Positions 57,282 to 64,000 of a stretch of 64,000 nucleotides of DNA are shown one piece after another. Source of the stretch: Actinoallomurus soli (GTDB lineage Bacteria; Actinomycetota; Actinomycetes; Streptosporangiales; Streptosporangiaceae); contig NZ_JAMXMV010000018.1 of the NCBI RefSeq assembly GCF_024055715.1, forward strand, positions 62,001 through 126,000, in the 5' to 3' direction. The notes under the pieces were generated by a model. The model was given only the letters and a program-made list of their open reading frames with translations, ran no database searches and was not told the DNA's origin. How positions within the stretch are numbered: the first letter of the stretch is position 1; every line of letters begins with the position of its first letter. The translations under genes were made by a program, and so were the position numbers.

Positions 57282-58049
57282 TCACCAGCCCCAACGGCGC
57301 AATTCGGCGTCTTGCAGGAGCTCCCGCAACTTCTCCTGGCCGGCGCGCCACCCGACCAGGTGGTAATAGTCGTCCGCGGTGAAGCCGATGACCGGCACGC
57401 CGGGGGCGTGCGCCCGCACCGCCTCCATGACGCGAGAACGGCGGTAGCTCCACCCGCGAACTTCGGTGTGCAGGCTGACCGCCGTTTTCATCCGTGCCTC
57501 CGGCAGGTCGCCGTCCAGTTCTCGAAGTTGTTCCCAGACGTGCAGCTCGATATCAGGCCTTGAGAGAATCTGCCTGAGTCGCGCGAAGTGGTCTTCGGGA
57601 GAGCCTGCGACGGAGGGATTCAACCGCACCCCGACACATTCGACGGTGCCGCGGAGGAACTCCGTGCGCCGGGAGAAAAGGATGAGTGCGTTGATCTCAT
57701 CCCAGGGGATTCGTCTTGCCAGGCCATCGGGCTCGGATCCGGGGTGGACGCAGTGGGCGAAGTAAACGCCGTTGGCGTCGATGGCAAAGGCGATCCAGTG
57801 CTTGGAACGTCCCCGGGCGAATCTCATCAGGCCGAAGCCGACCATTCCGATCCCTGCGAGGAGCAGGGCGAGGGCCGGAGGGCCGTCTCCCAGACGCGCA
57901 CTGTGAGCGGCCAGGACGAGCCAAATGGATGCCGACACGATCGCGACCCCGCCGACGGCGATCGACACGGTCGGCCCGAGGCGTCCGAAACGCTCGATGT
58001 ACGGGGGCGGCGCGGCCCCACGGCGCTCGGCTGTCTCTCCGGCGATCAC
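57282..58049 (-). CDS. Unrecognised protein with two membrane helices
   Basis: A 255-residue protein of unknown family. Two helices lie near the N terminus (VSIAVGGVAIVSASIWLVLAA and LALLLAGIGMVGFGLM). The long C-terminal part is cytoplasmic and reads like a soluble domain: HWIAFAIDANGVYFAHCV, IPWDEINALILFSRRTEFLRGTVECVGVRL. The pattern of the second half (IPWDEI-x-x-I) is seen in many actinomycete PH-like membrane proteins, but I cannot name it. It stands alone, with the 413-bp gap upstream. Confidence 0.75.
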   Translation of the reverse strand: MIAGETAERRGAAPPPYIERFGRLGPTVSIAVGGVAIVSASIWLVLAAHSARLGDGPPALALLLAGIGMVGFGLMRFARGRSKHWIAFAIDANGVYFAHCVHPGSEPDGLARRIPWDEINALILFSRRTEFLRGTVECVGVRLNPSVAGSPEDHFARLRQILSRPDIELHVWEQLRELDGDLPEARMKTAVSLHTEVRGWSYRRSRVMEAVRAHAPGVPVIGFTADDYYHLVGWRAGQEKLRELLQDAELRRWGW

Positions 58050-58463
58050 GATGAGAATCCTCCGGCCCGACCCTGCTCAACGCCACACCCTAACCGGCCG
58101 GCGCACCGTACGCCGGGCCTCCGAGAGCACGTGTACGGTGCGCCGTGAGCCGGCGCAATCGCGTGCGCTTCATAACGGCGCGCGCGATCCCGCGGCCGGG
58201 CTGTCGGCCGGTTCGTGCGAACCAGAGTCTTGGTGCCGATCACGTGAACACCCACGTAGTACTTCGGCTGCTCCAGAACGGCGAGTCATCCTGTCGATCC
58301 GCGACTTTCACGATCTGCAGATCGACGTGCCGAGCCGACCTGCTGTCAACAGGCCGCTTTGAGCTCCCCGGCTATCGGCGACTACATGTCGGCAGGCCGA
58401 TATGTCACCTGTGAGTTCTGGCTCTCTGGTACGGGGGCCGAGAGTGGGCGGGACCGTGTCGGC
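58050..58463. other. 413-bp gap with a 22-bp inverted repeat
   Basis: No gene can be supported. The base content is somewhat lower in G+C than the genes around it, and short frames on both strands lack sense. It may be the remains of a lost gene. An inverted repeat at 58384-58405 is the only clear structure. Confidence 0.5.
58384..58405. promoter_or_regulatory. 22-bp near-perfect inverted repeat
   Basis: ACATGTCGGC (58384-58393) mirrors GCCGATATGT (58396-58405) with one mismatch and a 2-base centre, the layout of a dimer-binding operator. It lies 59 bp past the end of the response-regulator gene and 335 bp upstream of the membrane-protein gene, with no gene start near. Confidence 0.5.
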
Positions 58464-59129
58464 TCATGGGCCCGCTGGTAGGCCGGCGTCATGGGCCAGG
58501 ATGGCGGCTTGGACGCGGTTGGTGCAGCCGACTTTGGTGAGTATGCGGCTGATGTGAGCCTTTGCCGTGCCTGTGCCCATGTGGAGTCGCTGGGCGATCT
58601 CCGCGTTCGACAGGCCGGCGGTGACCAGGCGGAGTACGTCGCGTTCGGTGTCGGTGAGCTGCTCGATTCGGCGTTTGGCCGGCTCGGCGTCCTGGGAGTC
58701 GGAAAGCAGGTGGCGTTCGATCAGCCGGCGGGTGATCTGGGGCGCCAGGATCGACTCGCCGGTGGCGGCTACGCGTACGGCTCGGATCAGTTCGGTGGGG
58801 CCGGTGTCCTTGAGCAGGAAACCTACGGCGCCGGCTCGGAGGGCTTGGGCGACGTTGTGGTCGTCGCCGAAGGCGGTGAGCATGGCGATGTTGGTCCGGG
58901 GGGATTCGCGGGCGATGACCGGAACGGCCGCCAGGCCGTCGCCGCCGGGCATGTGGACGTCCAGCAGGGCGACGTCGATTTCGTGTTCCCGGCAGGCGCG
59001 GACGGCGGAGGGGCCGTCGGGCGCCTCGGCCACGACCTCGATGTCGTCGGCGGTGTCCAGAATGAGGCGGATACCGGCTCGCATGAGCGTCTCGTCATCG
59101 GCGATCAGGGTCCGGATCACCCGCGTCAT
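58464..59129 (-). CDS. NarL/LuxR-family response regulator
   Basis: A 221-residue response regulator. The receiver has Asp11, Asp12 and phosphorylation site Asp57 in ALLDVHMPGGDG, and the Lys in FLLKDTG. The C-terminal LuxR-type helix-turn-helix reads LTDTERDVLRLVTAGLSNAEIAQRLHMGTGTAKAHISRILTKVG. It overlaps the kinase stop (ATGA) and forms its partner. Three GATCGGC repeats upstream of the kinase gene are candidate binding sites. Confidence 0.95.
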   Translation of the reverse strand: MTRVIRTLIADDETLMRAGIRLILDTADDIEVVAEAPDGPSAVRACREHEIDVALLDVHMPGGDGLAAVPVIARESPRTNIAMLTAFGDDHNVAQALRAGAVGFLLKDTGPTELIRAVRVAATGESILAPQITRRLIERHLLSDSQDAEPAKRRIEQLTDTERDVLRLVTAGLSNAEIAQRLHMGTGTAKAHISRILTKVGCTNRVQAAILAHDAGLPAGP

Positions 59130-60499
59130 TGTAGGGCTCGCATGATGATCACCATGGCCGTGCCGACAGCGACCGGAACGAGTACCAGCAACCCGAGGCA
59201 TCCGGCGCCGAGGGCTCGGGGCAGCGTGAGCACTTCGTCATCGAGTGGCCTGGGCCGTTCGGGTACGTCGCGCCGCACCGCGGGGTCGGGGGGCAGGGGG
59301 ACGGGCGGGCGGAGAGGGAGGTCGGCCGTGACCAGGAATCCGCCCTCGGGCGTGGGACCGGCGGTGAAGGCGCCGTGGAGCAGAGCGATCCGTTCGTCCA
59401 GGCCGACCAGTCCCTGGCGGGTGCCGGGGAGCCGTTGGGGCGTGCCCGGTACCGGGCCGTTGATCACGCGTACGCGGGCACGGCCGGCGTCGTTGGTGAC
59501 TTCGACCCGGGTATGTGCCGTCCGGGCGTGCTTGTGCACATTGGTCAGGCCTTCGCGGACGACGCGGTGAAGGGCGTGGCGCGTCCGCGGGTCCGCGTCG
59601 TCGAGGTCCCCGCCGGACCACGCCAGGTCGACGTCGACACCGGCCCGTCGGGACTCGGCCACGAGATCGGCGATATCGGTTCGGGTTCCGCTGCGTCCGC
59701 CAGCGGTTTCGGCAGCACCCTCCATGGGGCCACGGAGAACCTCGAGGATCTCGCGCAGTTCGGCCATCGCCGTCGCCGCCGTGGTGCGCAGAAGCTCGGC
59801 CTGGCCGCTCACCCGGGGGGCTTCTTGGGCGACGGTGAGTTCCAGCGCTCCGGCGTGCATCGATATCAGGCTGAGCCGGTGTCCGAGCATGTCATGCATT
59901 TCGGCGGCGATGCGTGCGCGTTCCTTCATTCGCGCCTTTTCCCCGGTGAGCACCTGCGCCCGCTCCAGGTACTCGTTGCGTTCCCGCAGCAATCGGACCA
60001 GCGGACGGCGCCGCCCCATCAGGCTCCCGGCCAACGCCGGTAGCAGGAGGAGAAGTGCGGCGTTCAGCGCGTAACCGGCGAGCGTCTCGCCGAGTCCGTA
60101 CGAGGCGGTCGTCTCCGCCACCACGCTGAGGGGAAGGCCGGCACCCACGGTCGCCAGCACCATCGACCACAGGCGCCGGGCGGGACTGATGCGCCGTGCC
60201 GTCGAGTACGCGATCACGGGCAGGACCGCCAACGCCCCGATATCGGTGCCGGCGATCACCGGCACCGTGGCCGGCAGCGCTCCGGCCGGCCAGCGCTTGC
60301 GAGCGGGCACCAGCAGTGCCGCCCAGACCGCGGTCGCCGCGGTGACGGTCACGTGGCGCGGCGACGGCGGTGACATCCAGAGCGGCAGGAATCCGATGGC
60401 GAGCGCCATCAGGAACATCGCCAGTTCGCCGACCACCACATGAGGCGCCGCAGAGCGTACGGCGGCCCGTGTCTGTTCCGCCTCACGGGTGACGGCCAT
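59126..60499 (-). CDS. Two-component sensor histidine kinase with extra C-terminal helix
   Basis: A 457-residue kinase of the HisKA_3 (NarX/DesK-like) type. Five or six N-terminal helices form the sensor. The phospho-acceptor is His202 in ERARIAAEMHDMLGHRLSLISMHAG, and HATPase motifs lie in REGLTNVHKHARTAHTRVEV and RQGLVGLDERIALLHG. After the ATPase domain a Pro-rich linker leads to one more hydrophobic helix (GAGCLGLLVLVPVAVGTAMVII) at the very end, an uncommon addition. Start at ATG 60499. Confidence 0.93.
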   Translation of the reverse strand: MAVTREAEQTRAAVRSAAPHVVVGELAMFLMALAIGFLPLWMSPPSPRHVTVTAATAVWAALLVPARKRWPAGALPATVPVIAGTDIGALAVLPVIAYSTARRISPARRLWSMVLATVGAGLPLSVVAETTASYGLGETLAGYALNAALLLLLPALAGSLMGRRRPLVRLLRERNEYLERAQVLTGEKARMKERARIAAEMHDMLGHRLSLISMHAGALELTVAQEAPRVSGQAELLRTTAATAMAELREILEVLRGPMEGAAETAGGRSGTRTDIADLVAESRRAGVDVDLAWSGGDLDDADPRTRHALHRVVREGLTNVHKHARTAHTRVEVTNDAGRARVRVINGPVPGTPQRLPGTRQGLVGLDERIALLHGAFTAGPTPEGGFLVTADLPLRPPVPLPPDPAVRRDVPERPRPLDDEVLTLPRALGAGCLGLLVLVPVAVGTAMVIIMRALQ

Positions 60500-60581
60500 G
60501 CGGACGGAGCGAGCCCGTTCGACCAGCGGAGAAATTCGCGGACACCTCGCCTTCGGCCGTGAACGTAGCTCATTGAACGCC

Positions 60582-60631
60582 GATCGGCTCGCTCATTATG
60601 GTCGATCGGCCATATGGTCCGGATGATCGGC
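60582..60631. promoter_or_regulatory. Three phased GATCGGC repeats
   Basis: GATCGGC stands at 60582, 60604 and 60625 in the same direction, 22 and 21 bp apart, i.e. two helical turns each. They lie between the divergent kinase and Clp-N genes. This phasing fits a dimeric response regulator binding side by side. Confidence 0.6.
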
Positions 60632-60692
60632 AGATGTCTCGGCACAAGGCGCGTTCCTAGGCTCCATCGTGATGATCAACGAAGGGGGCCGC

Positions 60693-61829
60693 ATGATGAA
60701 CGCGTCGAGCACCGGTACCACCGACGCCTCCCGCGAGGTCGTGGAGTCGCTGGCCCGGGCGTATGAGAAGGCCGCCGAGACCGGCCAGACCGTGGGAACC
60801 CAGCATCTGCTCTTCGCGCTCCTCAAGGGCGAATCCGCGGCAGCGGATCTGTTGTCTCGCAGCAACGGCGGGTTGAGGGCGGTCATCTCGGCCAAGGACG
60901 ACAGGGTCTGGCTCTGGCTGAGCGAGGACGATGGCAGGAACGACCCGCCGGCCGCGCCCGCGGTCACGGCGCTGTTGCACGAGGCCGCGTGGGTGGCTCG
61001 CCGGACGGCGAAGCCGCGTGACGAGTCGGCGTCGCCGGAGAACCAGCCCATGGTGCCGAGCGAAGCGCTGGCCGCCGCGCTCGGTCAGATGCTCGTGTCC
61101 GCTAACGAACTCGGCGTCACCTGGGCGAACGAGACCCACCTGCTCATGGGACTGCTGCACGATCCCGGTAACCGGGCAAGTGAGGCACTGCTCGAACGGC
61201 GGCTGGATCGGGACGAACTCATCGCCAGGCTCGCCGTGCATCCGAGCGCGCACCAGGGCGGCGAACCGAACACGCGCAGCGTCGACGGGCTGCGCAACCT
61301 GGGCATGCTCGACAAACCCGCGGGCCGAGGGTGGGGAGGCCGCATCGGCAGGCGACTCACCAGCGGTGGCTTCGGGTCGCCTGTCGTGCCCACGGTGCGC
61401 ATGGAGGCCGAGCGCCAGGCCGTCCGGCTCGGACATTCCCGCGTGACCACCGCGCATCTGCTCCTCGCCATGCTCGTCGTGGACGACCAGCTCACCGCCG
61501 CCGGCCACCGGCTCCGCGACGGGGTGGCCCGGGTCAACACGGGTGCTGAGCTGCTGCGTACCCGAGGAGCCACACCATCCGCCGTGTTCAACGCGGTCGC
61601 CGACCTGATCCGGACGGGCGACCGGCCGCAGGCAGGTTCACTCGCCCTGGAAAGCAGCGCCGAGAAGGCGTTGACCCGCGCACGCCTGCTCGCCCATGAG
61701 GGCAAGAGCCCGTCCACCGGCACCACGCACCTGCTGGCCGCGGTGCTGGCGGACCCCGACGACCCGTGCCAGGCACTGCTGTCCGCCACAGGTGTGAACG
61801 TCGAGGAGCTCCGCCAGGCACTCGGGTGA
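60693..61829 (+). CDS. Clp N-terminal-domain protein without AAA+ module
   Basis: A 378-residue protein made of Clp_N-type repeats. Four half-repeats are visible: AYEKAAETGQTVGTQHLLFALLK, MLVSANELGVTWANETHLLMGLLHD, EAERQAVRLGHSRVTTAHLLLAMLV and ALTRARLLAHEGKSPSTGTTHLLAAVLAD. No Walker motifs follow, so it has no ATPase part. It could be an adaptor or decoy for ClpC or an antimicrobial-resistance-type guard of the Clp machine, as ClpC1-NTD homologues are. The ATG at 60693 has GAAGGGGG before it. It is divergent from the two-component system, which may control it. Confidence 0.88.
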   Translation: MMNASSTGTTDASREVVESLARAYEKAAETGQTVGTQHLLFALLKGESAAADLLSRSNGGLRAVISAKDDRVWLWLSEDDGRNDPPAAPAVTALLHEAAWVARRTAKPRDESASPENQPMVPSEALAAALGQMLVSANELGVTWANETHLLMGLLHDPGNRASEALLERRLDRDELIARLAVHPSAHQGGEPNTRSVDGLRNLGMLDKPAGRGWGGRIGRRLTSGGFGSPVVPTVRMEAERQAVRLGHSRVTTAHLLLAMLVVDDQLTAAGHRLRDGVARVNTGAELLRTRGATPSAVFNAVADLIRTGDRPQAGSLALESSAEKALTRARLLAHEGKSPSTGTTHLLAAVLADPDDPCQALLSATGVNVEELRQALG

Positions 61830-61881
61830 CCATTCCCGTCCGATGTGGCGTTCACCGAGCATTCGGTACGGCCGTGGCCGC

Positions 61882-62301
61882 TCAGGGGCCGAAGCGTGCC
61901 CAGACGACCTTGCCGGCGCGCTGGGAGGGGTACCAGCCGAGCCGCCCGCCGGTGAGCTCGTTGATGATGAACAGGCCGCGCCCGGTCTCCGCGGCCTCGT
62001 CTGCGTCGACGATCCTGGGCAGGTTGGCGCTGTCCGGATCCCACACGCCGACCTCCCCGACGCCGTGCCGTGGAGTGGCGACCCACGTATGGATCACCTT
62101 GCCCGGGTAGAGCCGGCAGGCGTTGGTCGTGAGCTCCGTCAGGATCAGCCGGCCGAGGTGGCGGACCTCCTGCGACAGGCCCCATGAATCGGCGGCCTGG
62201 TCGATGAGAGTGCGCACCAAGTAGACATTCTCGGCGCAGGCGTGCAATTCAAGGGTGAGGCGGGGCGGCGGGACCCATTCGTCCGGACTTGTCGTGACCA
62301 T
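61882..62301 (-). CDS. RsbW-like ATP-binding protein, second whiJ-like locus
   Basis: A 139-residue GHKL ATP-binding protein. It shows RHLGRLILTELTTNACRLYPG, VGVWDPDSANLP and ETGRGLFIINELTGG. The ATG at 62301 has AAAGGA upstream. It is divergent from a broken Scr1-type regulator, the same layout as at 39-40.8 kb. Its reading frame is intact, so it may have outlived its partners. Confidence 0.85.
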   Translation of the reverse strand: MVTTSPDEWVPPPRLTLELHACAENVYLVRTLIDQAADSWGLSQEVRHLGRLILTELTTNACRLYPGKVIHTWVATPRHGVGEVGVWDPDSANLPRIVDADEAAETGRGLFIINELTGGRLGWYPSQRAGKVVWARFGP

Positions 62302-62415
62302 GCAGCGTCCTTTCGGGAAAACTCCCTGCATTCGCTTGATGACGTGTGGTGACATGGTCTGTGGACAGAGAAGCCGCTGGTGACGACTGTCGTAGTCAGG
62401 GGCGAACGTGCCGAC

Positions 62416-62447
62416 TCTCGCGACGCGAGTCGCGACGAGTCGCGAGA
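62416..62447. promoter_or_regulatory. Inverted repeat upstream of the broken regulator
   Basis: TCTCGCGAC (62416-62424) mirrors GTCGCGAGA (62439-62447), with a further GAGTCGCGAC between them. It lies 18 bp before the start of the Scr1-type regulator and may have been its operator. Confidence 0.5.
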
Positions 62448-62464
62448 CCGAAGAGGAGTGGCGA

Positions 62465-63245
62465 ATGGCGATCGGCAAGAAGCGCCCCAAGACCCTCGAA
62501 CTGTTCGGCTCCGAGGTGAAGCGGTACCGCTCGATGTCGGGGCTCTCGCAGGATCAACTGGGAGAGGAGGTTCCCGTCTGCGGCTCCCATGTCGGCAAGA
62601 TCGAGCGCGGCGAGACGCGCTGCGACCGGGCCATCGCCGTCAAACTCGACGAGATCCTCGACACCCGAGGCGCCCTCCCGTCCCTCTGGGACGAACTCGT
62701 CCTCGACGCGGCCTTCCCCGTCTGGTTCGACTGGCCCGAGGTCGAGTCCGAGGCCGACTTCCTCGGTACCTATCAGTGCCTGGTCGTGGACGGCCTCCTC
62801 CAGACCGAGGACTACGCGTCAGCGCTGCTGGGCGGCGACAAGGCCGCGACGGCGGCCAGAATGAAGCGGCCCGCGTGAGGATCCACCGCCGCCTCGCATA
62901 TCCGCGCTTCTTGCGGAGGCTGTCCTGCGGAATCAGGTCGGTGATCGTGACGTCATGCGTGGGCAGCCCGAACATCTGCTGTCCGTCGTGTCCTCGCGTA
63001 TCTCCGTTCAGATCGTTCCCGACCCGCTCGGCCCTATTGGTACGAGTGGGGCTTTCGTGCTTGCGACTCTTCCGAACCGGACCGAGTTGGCGTACGTGGC
63101 GACGGCCGTCCGCGGAATCACGACGAGCGAGCCGGACGATATTCGCCTACTCTCGGAAACGTACGATCAGATCCGATCCCGAGCGCTTCCGGTGGAGATG
63201 TCCAGAGACCTGATCCGCCGGGTTCTGGAGGAACGATGGACGTGA
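62465..63245 (+). pseudogene. Scr1-type HTH regulator, frameshifted
   Basis: The first part (62465-62878) reads LFGSEVKRYRSMSGLSQDQLGEEVPVCGSHVGKIERGET and LGTYQCLVVDGLLQTEDYASALLGG, then stops after ARMKRPA. From about 62870 a second frame continues: EDPPPPRISALLAEAVLRNQVGDRDVMRGQPEHLL, then FVLATLPNRTELAYVATAVRG and ends DLIRRVLEERWT. This is the normal second half of a DUF5753 regulator. A small indel, about one base too many or a few missing, lies near 62868-62878. The start has AGGAG seven bases upstream. The full protein would have been about 260 residues. Confidence 0.88.
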
Positions 63246-63325
63246 CGGCCAGTGCTTGGAGAAAGAGCAGCCACAGCGAAGGAAACGGCGGTCAATGCGT
63301 CGAGGTGGTCGTCGTCTCGTCGTAG
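63236..63325 (+). pseudogene. Truncated DUF397 protein
   Basis: Twenty-nine residues (VTASAWRKSSHSEGNGGQCVEVV and then a TAG stop) match only the first half of DUF397. The usual second half, with VRDSK-like and PALVF-like motifs, is missing. The start overlaps the end of the broken regulator by 10 bases, as in intact loci. Confidence 0.8.
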
Positions 63326-63342
63326 ACGGCCGCGCCGAGTCG

Positions 63343-63741
63343 TTACGGTCTCGATCGCTTGAGCAATGCCGGACGTGGGATTGACTCGTGGGCTCGGCGG
63401 GCCTCCAGCAGGGCGGGGAGGTGGTCGCGACTCCAGGCGCGGGCGGCGTCGATGAGGATCAGCAGGCTCCGGCCCAGGTCGGTCAGTTCATACTCGACGC
63501 GTGGGGGGTTCTCGTCGTACGCCGTCCGGGTGACCAGGCCGTCGCGTTCCATGGCGCGCAGGGTCTGGGTGAGGACCTTCGGGGTGATGCCGCGGAGCGG
63601 TCCGCGGAGTTCGGTGAACCGTCGCGCGCCGTCTTCGAGGCAGAGCACCACCATCGCGGTCCACTTGTCGCCGATCTGGATCGGCATGGCGCTCGACGGG
63701 CAGACGGGGTCGAACATCTCCGGGTCCAGCGGCTCGGCCAT
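63343..63741 (-). CDS. HxlR-family transcriptional regulator
   Basis: A 132-residue winged-helix regulator. It shows the HxlR pattern CPSSAMPIQIGDKWTAMVVLCLEDGARRFTELRGPLRGITPKVLTQTLRAMERDGLV and ENPPRVEYELTDLGRSL. The ATG at 63741 (MAEPLDPEMFD) has GGAG upstream; longer frames lack sense. It is divergent from an NAD(P)-binding reductase gene, a pairing common for this family. Confidence 0.92.
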   Translation of the reverse strand: MAEPLDPEMFDPVCPSSAMPIQIGDKWTAMVVLCLEDGARRFTELRGPLRGITPKVLTQTLRAMERDGLVTRTAYDENPPRVEYELTDLGRSLLILIDAARAWSRDHLPALLEARRAHESIPRPALLKRSRP

Positions 63742-63841
63742 GGCTCCGCACTCTATCCCGGTATCGTTGAGGTAACCAGTATCCCATGGATACCGTCCTC
63801 TTCCGGCGGCGAAGTACGCGGCCGGGAAGGGGAGCGGCGCC

Positions 63842-64000
63842 ATGAGCAGGATCGTCATCTTCGGGGCCGGTGGCCGGGCGGGGCGGACCATCACCGCCGA
63901 GGCACGGAGCCGGGGGCATCAGGTCACGGCGGTCGTACGGGATCCGGACAGGTACCCCGAGCTCGGCGCGGACGGTGTGCGGGTCGTGGCGGGGAACGTC
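63842..64000 (+). CDS. NAD(P)H-binding (NmrA-like) protein, partial
   Basis: The first 53 codons read MSRIVIFGAGGRAGRTITAEA and SRGHQVTAVVRDPDRY, the start of an atypical SDR/NmrA-type NAD(P)-binding fold with the motif GAGGRAG. The gene runs off the window. It is divergent from hxlR, which probably regulates it. Confidence 0.8.
   Translation, partial: MSRIVIFGAGGRAGRTITAEARSRGHQVTAVVRDPDRYPELGADGVRVVAGNV

Noticed and set aside
58050-58463. A tRNA or small RNA in the 413-bp gap
   Set aside because: No cloverleaf or T-loop consensus could be found; only the inverted repeat stands out.

Overview
The window is high-GC DNA with dense genes, many GTG starts and actinobacterial families (DUF397, Scr1-type regulators, a fused 2-oxoglutarate decarboxylase, SCO5389 family). 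It looks like a filamentous actinomycete chromosome. The order Streptosporangiales (Thermomonosporaceae-like) is my best guess from the kind of genes present, not from a database match.

Layout. 0.2-5.8 kb: PadR regulator, DUF4097 protein, a small acidic protein and kgd. 6-11.6 kb: serpin, DedA protein, a relic of a spore-associated protein, an SDR, a cupin, a DUF1707 protein and a secreted L,D-transpeptidase. 11.7-15.4 kb: a frameshifted SCO5389-family gene, a membrane-anchored BNR-repeat protein and a 58-residue membrane protein. 15.7-17.5 kb: F420/PPOX oxidoreductase, ferredoxin and zinc alcohol dehydrogenase. 17.7-23.4 kb: a complete ribose operon rbsRACBKD. 23.5-32.7 kb: methyltransferase, protein kinase-MFS fusion, C39-like protein, NADAR protein with a divergent HTH gene, hydrolase, and a glycosyltransferase-methyltransferase-prenyltransferase-like operon. 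32.8-38.8 kb: two cytochromes P450, SDR, MerR with EthD protein, and thiolase. 39-41.5 kb: an intact whiJ-like trio and two DUF202 proteins. 41.9-47.4 kb: a very large P-type ATPase with a repeat-rich partner. 47.7-55 kb: a KstR-like repressor and a steroid side-chain operon (CoA ligase, two acyl-CoA dehydrogenases, ChsH2-ChsH1 fusion, Ltp2 aldolase). 55.3-64 kb: serine hydrolase, TetR with twin operators, two-component system with a divergent Clp-N protein, a decayed second whiJ-like locus, HxlR and a partial NAD(P)-binding protein.

The main theme is sterol catabolism. A 14-bp palindrome close to T-R-R-AAC-NN-GTT-CTA occurs upstream of kstR, the CoA-ligase operon, the thiolase, both P450 units and the PPOX-ferredoxin-alcohol dehydrogenase operon. 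This ties units spread over 31 kb into one predicted KstR regulon: P450 oxidation of the side chain fed by ferredoxin, CoA activation, dehydrogenation, hydration and retro-aldol cleavage.

The strongest unusual points are this dispersed regulon, a four-copy 12-residue repeat inside one acyl-CoA dehydrogenase, the ChsH2-ChsH1 fusion, the kinase-MFS fusion, two frameshifted genes (SCO5389-family; second Scr1-type regulator), and several operator arrays readable directly from the sequence.
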